From NCBI RefSeq assembly GCF_003675385.1, contig NZ_RCWZ01000002.1, positions 496,001 through 560,000 on the forward strand: a DNA stretch of 64,000 nt, read 5' to 3'. This document shows, piece by piece, positions 33,726-42,886 of this stretch. Every line of letters starts with the position of its first letter. The first letter of the stretch is position 1. Under the pieces are notes generated by a model, which was not told the origin of the DNA, made no database searches, and saw only the letters and a list, made by a program, of their open reading frames with translations. Source of the stretch: Mucilaginibacter kameinonensis. Its GTDB lineage: Bacteria; Bacteroidota; Bacteroidia; Sphingobacteriales; Sphingobacteriaceae. The translations under genes and the position numbers were made by a program.

Positions 33726-34943
33726 ATGGGGAAAGGATTATTTGTAATTGTTTTATGCTTAATTCCGGCTATGTTGCTGGCGCAGGAGACGGTTACAGAT
33801 ACCGTTATTAGTACTAAAAAAGATACAGTACCGCAGCGGGATGTAATTGATATTGTGCGTTCGCTTTTTAAAATTAAGCCCCGGCAGCAAACCACCGAAA
33901 GAAAAAAGATCTACTTTTCTGTTTTCCCTACCTCAACAACGGATGGACGCAGCGGTGGCAAGGCGCTGTTTACGTCAACAACGGCAGGTTTTTATCTTGG
34001 TGATGCTGCTACTACCAATTTATCAAGTTTTACCTTCACCCCTTATTTTAATTTAAAAGGCAGATATGGCTTACCTATCCGCTCAAATATCTGGCTCAAT
34101 AATAATGAGTGGAATATACAGGGCGATACGCGGCTGATGGTTTACCCGCAATATACCTGGGGCTTGGGTGGTAAGCAGGGAGCGGAAGATAAATTTTTAG
34201 TGAACTATAATTATTTCCGCTTTTATCAAAGTGTTTTGAAACAGATCAAGCCTTATTTCTATGCTGGTTTAGGCTATAATCTTGACTATTATATAGATAT
34301 TGAAAGTAACGGCGATCAGAATTTGCGAAAGTTTACCGGTTATAGGTATGGTACAGCTGCTGATCAGGATGCTTTTTCGTCGGGCATTACGCTCAATTTA
34401 CTGTATGATTCGCGCAGAAATTCAATTAATCCATTACCCGGAGCTTACGCCAATGTAGTTTACCGTGTTAACGCCAAAGCTTTTGGCAGCCATACCGATT
34501 GGAGATCGTTGTACATCGATACACGTAAGTACCTGCAATTAACCAACTCCGGCCCTAAAAATGTACTGGCTTTCTGGGCTTTTTTCTGGACAACACTTAC
34601 TCCCCGAACACCATATCTCAACCTGCCCAGTCTTGGCTGGGAGCCTTATCAACGGTCGGGTAGGGGATTTCCGCAAAGTCGCTACCGTGGCGATAGGCTT
34701 GTTTATTTTGAAACTGAATACAGGAGGGACATTACTCGAAACGGCTTACTTGGCTTCGTGTTATTCGCAAACGTGAACTCGGTTACCGAGCCTGAAAATC
34801 ACGCTTTTGTATATTGGCACCCTGCCGGCGGTACAGGTTTACGTTTTAAGTTTAATAAAAAAGCAGGCACCAATATTAGTCTCGATTACGGAGTAAGTAA
34901 AAACTTCTCGTCAATAAGTCTTAATTTAGGCGAGGCATTTTAG
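33726..34943 (+). CDS. BamA/TamA (Omp85 surface antigen) family barrel protein
   Basis: A 405-residue outer-membrane protein. The signal peptide ends near AMLLAQ. No POTRA domains are present. The rest is a set of beta strands with the Omp85 landmarks: NLLYDSRRNSINPLPGAYANV in the barrel and RGFPQSRYRGDRLVYFETEYRR near residues 318-340, the strand pair that carries the conserved RGD/RGF-like loop. It ends in an aromatic residue (LGEAF). A role in outer-membrane biogenesis or lipid/protein export is a family inference. Confidence 0.85.
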   Translation: MGKGLFVIVLCLIPAMLLAQETVTDTVISTKKDTVPQRDVIDIVRSLFKIKPRQQTTERKKIYFSVFPTSTTDGRSGGKALFTSTTAGFYLGDAATTNLSSFTFTPYFNLKGRYGLPIRSNIWLNNNEWNIQGDTRLMVYPQYTWGLGGKQGAEDKFLVNYNYFRFYQSVLKQIKPYFYAGLGYNLDYYIDIESNGDQNLRKFTGYRYGTAADQDAFSSGITLNLLYDSRRNSINPLPGAYANVVYRVNAKAFGSHTDWRSLYIDTRKYLQLTNSGPKNVLAFWAFFWTTLTPRTPYLNLPSLGWEPYQRSGRGFPQSRYRGDRLVYFETEYRRDITRNGLLGFVLFANVNSVTEPENHAFVYWHPAGGTGLRFKFNKKAGTNISLDYGVSKNFSSISLNLGEAF

Positions 34944-34949
34944 CGGCTT

Positions 34950-35080
34950 TAGTTCATGGATCATAGTTCATAGTAAGAAACCTATGAACGATTGCCTGAA
35001 CGTTAAAAATCACTACAAACTATAATCTAACATTTCGATGATTCATGGACTATAATCTATGAACCATTAACTATGAACCA
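34950..35080. repeat. Inverted word repeat overlapping the start of the Bcr/CflA gene (locus G)
   Basis: The left arm (34951-34974) has AGTTCATGGATCATAG and TTCATAG; the right arm (35040-35080) has the reverse complement words CTATGAACCATTAAC and CTATGAACC. The last unit contains the ATG at 35073. Same family as loci A and D. Confidence 0.78.
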
Positions 35081-35087
35081 AACACGC

Positions 35088-36311
35088 ATGACCAAACAAA
35101 AATATACTGTGCTGATCCTGATATTAGGGTCGCTCACAGCCCTTGGGCCTTTTTCTATCGATATGTACCTGCCGGGGTTCACGGCTATTGCTAAATATAT
35201 GCATACCAGTACTGATGAGGTAGCGCTATCGTTATCAAGTTATTTCGTTGGCATAGCTGCCGGGCAATTGCTTTACGGACCTTTGCTCGATAGGTTTGGT
35301 CGCAAAAATCCATTGTACTGGGGGCTTGGCCTCTATATCGTATCATCGATGGGGTGTTTCTTCTCAACATCGCTTGAAATGCTTATTGTGCTTCGCTTTT
35401 TTCAGGCGGTAGGCAGCTGTGCGGCAAGTGTGGCAGCCATGGCTATGGTGCGCGATCTGTTTCCCGTTGAGGATAATGCCAAAGTATTTTCATTGCTGAT
35501 ACTGGTACTTGGCGCATCGCCCATGTTGGCCCCTACGGCTGGCAGTTATATTGCCGCCGCTTTTGAATGGCAAATCATTTTCCTGGTGCTAACGATTATA
35601 GCCGTGTTGATATTGGTATCAGTAATATTCTGGCTCCCCGAAAGCTATCAGCCTGATCCTTCGTATTCCTTAAAGCCCGGGCCGATAATAGGGCATTTTA
35701 TAACTGTTTTAAAAGATGCACAGTTTGTAACGTATGCCATAGGTGGGGCGTTCGCGTTTGCCGGGCTGTTTGCCTACGTTTCGGCATCGCCTATTGTGTT
35801 TATCGATGGTTTTAAAGTGAGCGGAACTCAGTTTGGATGGATCTTCGCCGGGCTTTCGGTTGGTTTTATCGGCTCAAGTCAGCTAAACAGCGTGCTGATT
35901 AAAAAATACAAAAGCGAACAAATGATTGGCGCAGCACTGATTTTAATGGTAATAATCTCAGCTGTGTTTTTTATAGGCTCATTAAATCACTGGTTTGGGA
36001 TAGCTGGCACTATCGCTATGATATTCGGCGTGTTATGCTGTATAGGTATAGCCGCACCAAATACTTCCGCGTTATCACTTGCTCCGTTCACAAAAAATGC
36101 CGGTTCGGCTTCGGCAATATTAGGTGCTTCGCAGATGGCTGTTGGGGCGCTGTCATCTATTGGTATCTCGGTAATAAAACAACATAGCTCGCTGCCTATG
36201 GCGGCTGTTATGATTTGCTCGTCAATTCTGGCACTTTTAATTGTATTTATTGGCAAACGGTTTATTAAACACAAGGTTGAAGCGAGCGGTGATGTTATGG
36301 TGGCGCATTGA
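35088..36311 (+). CDS. Bcr/CflA family multidrug efflux MFS transporter
   Basis: About 407 residues with 12 transmembrane segments. Typical features are GPFSIDMYLPGFTAIAKY (helix 1), the loop YGPLLDRFGRKNPLYWG between helices 2 and 3, and RFFQAVGSCAASVAAMAMVRDLF (helix 4). The group exports drugs such as bicyclomycin, and sometimes amino acids, by proton antiport. The frame opens at an ATG at 35073 inside the word repeat of locus G; the ATG at 35088 (MTKQKYTV) directly precedes helix 1 and is my choice. Which is used cannot be settled from sequence. Confidence 0.9.
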   Translation: MTKQKYTVLILILGSLTALGPFSIDMYLPGFTAIAKYMHTSTDEVALSLSSYFVGIAAGQLLYGPLLDRFGRKNPLYWGLGLYIVSSMGCFFSTSLEMLIVLRFFQAVGSCAASVAAMAMVRDLFPVEDNAKVFSLLILVLGASPMLAPTAGSYIAAAFEWQIIFLVLTIIAVLILVSVIFWLPESYQPDPSYSLKPGPIIGHFITVLKDAQFVTYAIGGAFAFAGLFAYVSASPIVFIDGFKVSGTQFGWIFAGLSVGFIGSSQLNSVLIKKYKSEQMIGAALILMVIISAVFFIGSLNHWFGIAGTIAMIFGVLCCIGIAAPNTSALSLAPFTKNAGSASAILGASQMAVGALSSIGISVIKQHSSLPMAAVMICSSILALLIVFIGKRFIKHKVEASGDVMVAH

Positions 36312-36437
36312 GAACCTTGATTTTCTTGATTACAGGATACACATGAATTAAAAATTACTTGCAAACGCTGCCGCAAGGCTGTGCCTTGTGGCCTGCATGC
36401 AGAATTTACGCCATGTATGTTGATTCCCTGATTTCGC

Positions 36438-36845
36438 TTAAAACTTGCTTGCCCTTAACGCTGTAACTTTTGATCCTTCCGGGCCGGTGCTTTCAAATAT
36501 TATTTTGTTTTCGGTTAACTCAGATATGGTAAAAACAAAGTTGCGGGTTTTGCCATCGGGCAGTTTCTCGGTTACGTTCATGTTACTGCCATCAAGGGTA
36601 AACGTTCCGTGCGAAAGGAATTTGCCGCCCCAAACTATCAGGAACTTCATTTCGGGAGTAAACTGGATATAGGGCACGTTTTCGTCTAACTCGGCTTTCT
36701 TCACAGTATCCGGCGGACTGGCATTTGGATGTTCAATTTTTACGTACTTCCATTTGCCGGTAAGTGTAGTAACCGAAACTGTTGGTTTGCATGATGTCAG
36801 GAATAACACTATGGCCGCAAACAATAAAAAGCCTTGTTTTATCAT
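36438..36845 (-). CDS. Lipocalin-like lipoprotein
   Basis: A 135-residue protein with a lipobox FLTSC (Cys19) after a hydrophobic signal. The body starts TLTGKWKYVKIEH and has alternating strands (FTPEMKFLIVWGGKF, NMNVTEKLPDG) typical of small lipocalin-like or DUF4488/DUF5004-like lipoproteins. The frame is open 10 codons further upstream, but the ATG at 36845 starts the signal peptide. Function is unknown. Confidence 0.78.
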   Translation of the reverse strand: MIKQGFLLFAAIVLFLTSCKPTVSVTTLTGKWKYVKIEHPNASPPDTVKKAELDENVPYIQFTPEMKFLIVWGGKFLSHGTFTLDGSNMNVTEKLPDGKTRNFVFTISELTENKIIFESTGPEGSKVTALRASKF

Positions 36846-37006
36846 AACAGAAAATGTTTGGATAAAACTATACAATTGCTTTTAAAATTGGAAGCATAAA
36901 CCATGGGAGTGAGATTGAAATTTACTCTTTCAAAAGCCACATGGTTCAGATATCAGGAAATGAAAACTGAGCTTGCGCCTTCCAACTCAGAACGAATGAC
37001 TTTATA

Positions 37007-37168
37007 CTATTTATTCTTAACCCCTTTTTTAGTACGCTCTTCAGCTTGTTTCACTTCATCTTTTTCACTTAATGGGCCTTCGGTTTTAAGCTCTTTTGAT
37101 TTTTGTGCCCCGGTTTTAGTAGTATCTGCCTTGCTACCTTCTTTTTTGATGTCATCAGCGGTGTTCAT
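37007..37168 (-). CDS. Small hydrophilic protein, unknown
   Basis: A 53-residue protein rich in Lys, Glu, Asp and Thr with no hydrophobic segment, so it is probably disordered. The open frame reaches 37198, but ATG 37168 (MNTADDIKKEG) is the likelier start. Its composition is like stress-related small proteins; no family is recognised. Confidence 0.6.
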   Translation of the reverse strand: MNTADDIKKEGSKADTTKTGAQKSKELKTEGPLSEKDEVKQAEERTKKGVKNK

Positions 37169-37455
37169 GGCTTTATAAGTTAAGTTTATATTAAACAACC
37201 TGTATTTGTTTAACTATGCGTACTGTTAAATGTTTTTATAAAAATCGGTCTAAAATTTACTTTCTGTGTATCAATTAATTACATGGATTTGACGTGCCCC
37301 GTAAAATATTTTTAATTTTTTTCGTAACAAAGTATAATTGCAACTGTCTTAATGACACTATATAGCCAAGGTACTCTTCCAGGTAAGCTATAAGTATTGT
37401 GAGGGCCCGCACCTTAAGGGTTCCGTTAAAAAAATCAAAAACAATCTTTAAAAAA

Positions 37456-39345
37456 ATGGACAATCTAATTGTTAGTCTGTGGTGGGTTATACCTGTCATA
37501 GTGTTAGTGCTGATGTACAAATTTGTTTTGCGCGTATTTTGCGGCATGGTCATCGTTCCTGACGACCGTATTGGCTTGGTTATCAAAAAGTTTGCCTTAA
37601 CAGGTAACAGCCGATTGCCAGATGGCCGTATCATTGCTACACAAGGGGAAGCCGGTATGCAGGCCAAAGCGCTTGCTCCGGGCCTTTACTGGAAGATGTG
37701 GCCATGGCAGTATACCATAGTAATGCAACCTTTTACCATCATTGAGCAGGGTAAACTGGGCCTGGTGAAAGCTAAAGACGGTGCACCGTTTGATACCGGC
37801 CGTGTGTTGGGTAAGCCGGTTGAGTGCGATAAGTTTCAGGATGCTATAGCCTTTTTGGATAATAATGGTCAGAAAGGGCCGCAGGCAGCTTTTCTTACCC
37901 CGGGTAGCTACCGTATCAATGCCTTTTTGTTTGAAATCGAGATGGTGCCTATTACCCAGATCCATGAAAACAAAGTGGGTATTATTACTACCCTTGATGG
38001 TGAGCCGCTGAATAAAGGTGAAATAGCCGGCGAATCGGTACATGGGCATAAAAACTACCAGGATCCTATAGCTTTCATTAATGCGGGAGGCCGAAAAGGT
38101 TTGCAGGAGGATGTGATATTGGCCGGTACCTATTACCTTAACCCATGGTTTGTGAGTGTTGAACAGGTAGATATGATCTATATACCTATTGGTTATGTGG
38201 GCGTTGTGAACTCATTCGTTGGTCCGGAAGGTAAGGATACCAGCGGCGATAATTTTAAGCACGGTAACATTGTTAAACGCAACGAAAAAGGTGTTTGGGA
38301 TGAGCCGCTTGACCCCGGTAAGCACCCGGTTAATATTTACACCCACGCGGTTGAGATTGTGCCGACAACCAATATCGTATTGAACTGGGCCGATAGCCGT
38401 ACCGAATCGCACGAGTTGGATAAAAACCTTTGTACCATTACCGTAAGGTCAAGCGATGGTTTTACCTTCAACCTTGATGTGTCACAAATTATCCACGTGC
38501 CACGTAACGAAGCACCAAAAGTGATTGCAAGGTTTGGTAAAATGAAAAACCTGGTATCGCAGGTGTTGGAACCAACCATTGCCAACTATTTCCGTAACTC
38601 GGCCCAAAAAAGTGATGTGATCGGCTTCCTGGCCAACCGTATCCAAAGGCAAACAGATGCCCGCGAACACATTGGTCGTGTGCTGGAAACCTATAACGTA
38701 ATTGGTGTAGATACCCTGATAGGCGACATAGTGCCACCTGCAGCGCTAATGAAAACCCTTACCGACCGTAAGTTGGCCGAAGAGGAAAAGGTTACTTACG
38801 AGATACAGCGGCATGCGCAAATTGAACGTAAGGAATTTGAAAGCGCCCGTGCCGGTGCCGATATGCAGCCAGAGGTAGTAAAATCAACCCGCCAGGTTGA
38901 GATCAATACCCAGATGGCCGCTTCAAGGGTTGCCGCCTCCAAAGGTGAGGCCGAAGCTAAAACCATCAACGCTAAAGCTGATGCCGAAGTAAGGATCACC
39001 ATAGCAAAGGCTGATGCCGAAGCTAAAACTGTGAACGCCAAGGCTGATGCTAATGCTACAGAGGTTAACGGTTTGGCCGAAGGTGCTAAAATCAAAGCCA
39101 TAGGTTTATCAGAAGCAGAGGTTACCAAACAAAAAACCGAAGCCATGGGTACCGAACAATATGCTATAGTACGTGTAGCCGAAGCTTTGGCCGCTGCGGG
39201 CATCAGGTTGGTACCTGAAATACTGGTAAGTGGTAAAGACAGCGGTAGTGGCGGTATGATAGATGCCCTTATAGGCACCGAAATGCTGAAAAAATTGCAG
39301 ATCGAAAACCAGGGCAAAAGCGACGCCACCACTAAAGGCGAATAA
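37456..39345 (+). CDS. Flotillin-like SPFH/band 7 protein with vault-like N-terminal repeats
   Basis: A 629-residue membrane-anchored protein. An N-terminal transmembrane helix (about 7-29) is followed by four related modules (about 30-95, 96-168, 169-241, 242-308), each with an [K/R/Y][L/I/V]G[L/I/V]V strand, and the middle two with a PG/AG-x-Y-x-x-N turn. An SPFH/band 7 domain (about 310-470) comes next, then an Ala/Glu/Lys-rich coiled coil (about 470-585) and a Gly/Ser tail with IGTEMLKKLQIENQ. Flotillins scaffold membrane microdomains. The ATG at 37456 is chosen because it starts right before the membrane helix; the frame is open from 37399. A flotillin partner (NfeD) is not seen nearby. 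Confidence 0.85.
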   Translation: MDNLIVSLWWVIPVIVLVLMYKFVLRVFCGMVIVPDDRIGLVIKKFALTGNSRLPDGRIIATQGEAGMQAKALAPGLYWKMWPWQYTIVMQPFTIIEQGKLGLVKAKDGAPFDTGRVLGKPVECDKFQDAIAFLDNNGQKGPQAAFLTPGSYRINAFLFEIEMVPITQIHENKVGIITTLDGEPLNKGEIAGESVHGHKNYQDPIAFINAGGRKGLQEDVILAGTYYLNPWFVSVEQVDMIYIPIGYVGVVNSFVGPEGKDTSGDNFKHGNIVKRNEKGVWDEPLDPGKHPVNIYTHAVEIVPTTNIVLNWADSRTESHELDKNLCTITVRSSDGFTFNLDVSQIIHVPRNEAPKVIARFGKMKNLVSQVLEPTIANYFRNSAQKSDVIGFLANRIQRQTDAREHIGRVLETYNVIGVDTLIGDIVPPAALMKTLTDRKLAEEEKVTYEIQRHAQIERKEFESARAGADMQPEVVKSTRQVEINTQMAASRVAASKGEAEAKTINAKADAEVRITIAKADAEAKTVNAKADANATEVNGLAEGAKIKAIGLSEAEVTKQKTEAMGTEQYAIVRVAEALAAAGIRLVPEILVSGKDSGSGGMIDALIGTEMLKKLQIENQGKSDATTKGE

Positions 39346-39418
39346 TTGAAAGATCCTGTTGCATAAAAATTGTAATCGGGTTATGTAATCCTTGCAGATT
39401 ATGCATCATGGCTAAGGT

Positions 39419-39603
39419 TTGTGATTGGAGATTTTTGAGGAAGAGTACATATAATTTCAAATCCTAAACCTTTTGTTGAAAAGAGATCAGAAGTTGGAGA
39501 TTGGCGCGTAGTAGCCATCTCCAAATCAAGATAACGCGTTCTTTATACCTAAACCTTATTTAAAGACATCAGGGGTTGGAGATTCGGGGATTAGCGGCTG
39601 CGA
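39419..39603. repeat. Inverted word repeat (locus H, TTGGAGATT words)
   Basis: GATTGGAGATT, GTTGGAGATTGG and GTTGGAGATTCGG occur with the reverse complement CCATCTCCAAATC. The words ATCCTAAACC and TACCTAAACC also recur. The region lies after the flotillin-like gene. Confidence 0.6.
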
Positions 39604-39673
39604 TAGCATCTGGTTTCACGAGCTAACCGTGCTGATAAATTGACGAGGCTTTTAACCTAAACCGATCAATTGA

Positions 39674-39706
39674 CAAAGGCATTCCGCGAGGGAATGCCTT
39701 TTGTGT
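39674..39706 (+). terminator. Terminator hairpin
   Basis: Stem AAAGGCATTCC / GGAATGCCTTT with a 5-base loop, then TTGTGTTTT. Given the distance from the flotillin gene (330 bases) the transcript may run through locus H. Confidence 0.75.
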
Positions 39707-39723
39707 TTTATGGTAACAGGCGT

Positions 39724-39858
39724 TGTCATTTCCGACGAGCGAAGCGTGGGGTAAAAAGAAAGGCGAGGAGAAATCTTATACGCCTTGGTAGGCAGCCATG
39801 CTTGTTGGAATGGCTTATCGTATAAGATTTCTCACTCGTTCCTCGTTTCGAAATGACA
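39724..39858. repeat. REP/MITE-like palindromic element (R3)
   Basis: About 135 bp with ends TGTCATTTCCGACGAG and CTCGTTTCGAAATGACA. Inside, GAGAAATCTTATACG is matched by CGTATAAGATTTCTC, and CATGCTTGTT lies in the middle. It is close to R4 over its full length. Confidence 0.85.
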
Positions 39859-39869
39859 ATTTTTAGCTG

Positions 39870-40424
39870 TTACTTCTCATCCGTAAAATGCACCTTCCGT
39901 TTTTCCTGGGCAAATTTATCGGCGTTATAATTTTCAGATTGGCCTCTGGGTATTGATAACGAATGCCAGTTTTGTTTGCAGAGCATTTTCCCTAAAAAAA
40001 CGATCTGCCCAACGTGGTAGGGGTAGTGCGCTAACTGGCGGTTAATGGCTTCCATAACGGTATGCCCTTGGTTGCGGATATAGATGATCTTGTCGAGATC
40101 TTCGGCAGTTAAGGTATTAAGTGTATCAAAAAGGCATTTCCAGCCCTGGTTCCAGGCATCTAAAATTGCCTCCCGGGTAGGAGTACTGGGTGCAAATTCG
40201 GCATCGCGGTTACGGGTTGGCTTTTCTCCGTCGGTGGTGAAAATATCCGTCCAACGGGAAATCATGTTGCCCGACAGGTGGTTCACGATCATGGCAATAC
40301 TGTTCGATTCAGGGTTGTACTGCCAGCTCAATTGCTCGTCGGTAAGTTGTTCAAACGTTTTTTCGCCCAGTGATTGGTAATAGGCGAACTGCTTTTTTAC
40401 GCTGGTTATATAATCGTTTTCCAT
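39870..40424 (-). CDS. DinB-superfamily (DUF1572) protein
   Basis: A 184-residue helical-bundle protein. Three histidines that bind metal in this fold are visible: His49 (IVNHLSGNM), and His133 and His137 (LAHYPYHVGQIV). The DUF1572 group includes thiol-dependent enzymes such as bacillithiol transferases, but none is assigned here. No signal peptide, so it is cytoplasmic. Confidence 0.88.
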   Translation of the reverse strand: MENDYITSVKKQFAYYQSLGEKTFEQLTDEQLSWQYNPESNSIAMIVNHLSGNMISRWTDIFTTDGEKPTRNRDAEFAPSTPTREAILDAWNQGWKCLFDTLNTLTAEDLDKIIYIRNQGHTVMEAINRQLAHYPYHVGQIVFLGKMLCKQNWHSLSIPRGQSENYNADKFAQEKRKVHFTDEK

Positions 40425-40451
40425 AAGTTAAAGTTAGCGTTAATAGGTAAT

Positions 40452-40478
40452 AAAAAAGGCACCCTTCTGGATGCCTTC
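40452..40478 (-). terminator. Terminator of the sigma/anti-sigma operon
   Basis: Read on the minus strand, the stem AAGGCATCC / GGGTGCCTT is followed by TTTTTT. It lies 40 bases after the anti-sigma stop. Confidence 0.75.
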
Positions 40479-40517
40479 AATATTTAAACAAAGGGATGGA
40501 AATCTAATCTTTGATCT

Positions 40518-41015
40518 CTATTTCTTTTTCAACTCCCTGATCTCGGTTTTTAATTCCTGCAATTGTTGTTGAGTTTGACGGTTTTCGAGGTAAAAATATA
40601 TCGCGAAGCCTAAGAAGATCTTTCCTAATACAAACACCGCGGCAAATACCCAGCGCCATGATTTATGCAGGCGCATGTGGTTTGATTCAGATTCAATAGA
40701 GATGAACTGATCTGGTGGGACCGATCTTTCATAGCCATTATGTCCATGATCTGTCCGGAATTTTACAGGCTGTGCTGTGTAGGTATCCCGGCGAATAAGA
40801 TCATCAATTTCGTTTTCAATCTTATCCCAAATTCCCGGAGGAGGAGCAATGGCCATATTGCCGGCAATTCTCTCCATATCTGTTTCCAATTGCTTCAGGG
40901 CTTCATCTACTTCAGGGTATTTCGCTTTCATGTACATCAGCTCCCTCACTTCCTCGTCGGTAGCTGCGCCCATTACAAAAACCTCCAGTATGCCACTATC
41001 AATGTACTCTTTCAT
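40518..41015 (-). CDS. Anti-sigma factor-like membrane protein
   Basis: A 165-residue protein. The N-terminal cytoplasmic part (YIDSGILEVFVMGAATDEEVRELMYM) is typical of the RskA-type anti-sigma domain in Bacteroidota. A single transmembrane helix lies near residues 121-142 and a short periplasmic coiled coil (QQQLQELKTEIRELKKK) ends the protein. It has no HxxxCxxC zinc motif. The start lies 17 bases inside the upstream sigma-like gene, which shows coupling. Confidence 0.8.
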   Translation of the reverse strand: MKEYIDSGILEVFVMGAATDEEVRELMYMKAKYPEVDEALKQLETDMERIAGNMAIAPPPGIWDKIENEIDDLIRRDTYTAQPVKFRTDHGHNGYERSVPPDQFISIESESNHMRLHKSWRWVFAAVFVLGKIFLGFAIYFYLENRQTQQQLQELKTEIRELKKK

Positions 41016-41505
41016 TGTTTCGCTCGTTTCTGATAATGGTAAAACACTCTTTTAACGTTTTTCTTATTTGCTCTTCCGAATTATTGAGCTCTTTGGCAAT
41101 ATGTGATGTTGTTTTGCATTGATAATAAACACCAAGAAAAACCTGCTGTTGCAGTGGTGTCATCAATGCGATATGTTTATTGTTCACCCATGACATATTT
41201 TGCCAGGCCCGCCTGTCTGTTTCATTATCAAAGGTTTCAAAAAAATCAGCCAGTTTCTGTCGCGCCATAACCTGCAAGCGACAAAGCGCATTTACACCGG
41301 TTTTTGAAAGCTCCTCAATTTCGTTTGGAACATCATTAAAAACGGCTTGCAAGTATTGCTCTGCTACCTGTTTATCTTGTACTACCTCATGAATATATCC
41401 CAAAAGCTTCGCAGCGAAACTGTTATATAAGTTTCGTACGGCCACCGACTTGCTCTGGGCCATGGATGCAGATATTGGTAACTGCGAGTTCAAATCAGGG
41501 GTCAA
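40999..41505 (-). CDS. Divergent ECF-type sigma factor-like protein
   Basis: A 168-residue protein. The C-terminal part has a sigma region 4-like helix-turn-helix (MTPLQQQVFLGVYYQCKTT, IAKELNNSEEQIRKTLKEC). The N-terminal region 2 is weak: the usual DxxD/-10 contact motif is not visible. Overlap with the anti-sigma-like gene supports a sigma/anti-sigma pair. Target genes are unknown. Confidence 0.7.
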   Translation of the reverse strand: MTPDLNSQLPISASMAQSKSVAVRNLYNSFAAKLLGYIHEVVQDKQVAEQYLQAVFNDVPNEIEELSKTGVNALCRLQVMARQKLADFFETFDNETDRRAWQNMSWVNNKHIALMTPLQQQVFLGVYYQCKTTSHIAKELNNSEEQIRKTLKECFTIIRNERNNERVH

Positions 41506-41719
41506 TTAAAATGGTATATTTTTAGTATTCAACGAAATATATAAAAATTATGTTACAAATTAAAGTAAAATTGTGCAAAATGTGTGAAGTGGTATACTGT
41601 ATTTCACATTCCCGTATGTTGTATCTGGTTGCATAATAATTGACTACGATGTTGATTGGAGTGTAACATGAAAAAAATTATGCTGTCTTATTGATCGAAA
41701 AATCATCCCAAATCAATCA

Positions 41720-42886
41720 ATGCAATTAAGCAACACGCCATCTGCTAAGAATACCGTTAAATATGAGGCAACATCAAAGTTGCTTTATATAGATAATTTA
41801 AAAATCGCGCTAACTATCCTGGTAGTATTGCATCATGCTTTTATCACTTATGGTGCCCCTGGTGGCTGGTACTTTGCCGATAAAACCACGCATACAGCGG
41901 CACTTATCCCTATGACGTTGTTTGTTGCTGTTAATCAGTCGTTTTTCATGGGGTTCTTCTTTTTTATTTCGGCCTATTTTACAGCGTCGTCATTAGAAAA
42001 GAAAGGTGCCGCGCGTTTTACTGCCGATAGGTTAAAACGTTTAGGAATTCCGCTGTTATTCTATTCATTTATCCTGTCGCCGGTGTTGAGTTATATTGTT
42101 TATCGTTTTGCCGATGGCCATCACATCACCTATTTTCAATACCTGAGTGGTTTTGATGGTTGGATAGATTTTGGAGTGCTTTGGTTTGTAGCGGCACTAT
42201 TATTATTCAGTTTGATTTTTGTATTTATTAATGCGATTACCAAACATCAAAGGCACCAGTCAAAAAAAGCGCCGTCAGCTTTTACTATCATATTATTTGC
42301 CGGTGGATTAGGGATCGTCTCCTACATAGTACGCATGGTTTTCCCAATAGGATGGGTGCTCAAGCCTGTTGGCTTCCAGTTAGGGCATTTTCCGCAATAC
42401 ATGGCCATGTTTTGTATGGGGATAATGGCGTCACGAAGCAACTGGCTCAGCAGTTTTAATCTAAAAACAGGCTGGGTATTTGCCTGGCTGGCGGCTTTTA
42501 TGATTTTAATCATGTTTCCTGCGCTTTATTTTGTGAAGGAAATTACCCACAGTTCCATCGCTACCTTGAGCGGAGAAGGGCACTGGCAGTCGTTAATGTA
42601 TGCCTGCTGGGAACAGTTTACAGGTGTGTTTATTATGGCGGGGTTATTGATTATTGCAAAGCACAGGTGGGCAAGGCAATCAGCAACGGGCAAAAGCATG
42701 TCACGGGCTGCATTTGGAGTATATATTTTTCACCCGTTAGTGCTGATCTCTTTATCAGTTATTGCTATAGGCTGGCCAATAGATCCGGGCTATAAATTGT
42801 TGATTGTTGGTCCGCTGGCAGTTGCCGGTAGTTTTCTGTTATCGGCGGTGCTGGTGAAGATACCCGGAGTAAACAAAGTTATATGA
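41720..42886 (+). CDS. Acyltransferase 3 family membrane protein (OpgC-like)
   Basis: A 388-residue integral membrane protein with about ten helices. The N-terminal motif LKIALTILVVLHHAFITYG carries the conserved His pair of acyltransferase 3 enzymes; FKSF-type loop and the FFFFISAYFTASSLEKKG segment (about 75-95) agree with this family. Such proteins add acyl groups (often acetyl or succinyl) to glucans, lipids or antibiotics. The acceptor is unknown. The gene stands alone. Confidence 0.88.
   Translation: MQLSNTPSAKNTVKYEATSKLLYIDNLKIALTILVVLHHAFITYGAPGGWYFADKTTHTAALIPMTLFVAVNQSFFMGFFFFISAYFTASSLEKKGAARFTADRLKRLGIPLLFYSFILSPVLSYIVYRFADGHHITYFQYLSGFDGWIDFGVLWFVAALLLFSLIFVFINAITKHQRHQSKKAPSAFTIILFAGGLGIVSYIVRMVFPIGWVLKPVGFQLGHFPQYMAMFCMGIMASRSNWLSSFNLKTGWVFAWLAAFMILIMFPALYFVKEITHSSIATLSGEGHWQSLMYACWEQFTGVFIMAGLLIIAKHRWARQSATGKSMSRAAFGVYIFHPLVLISLSVIAIGWPIDPGYKLLIVGPLAVAGSFLLSAVLVKIPGVNKVI

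Noticed and set aside
36903..37178. Plus-strand open frame of 91 codons
   Set aside because: It is antisense to the small Lys/Glu-rich protein gene and shows no family pattern; the minus-strand reading is more protein-like.
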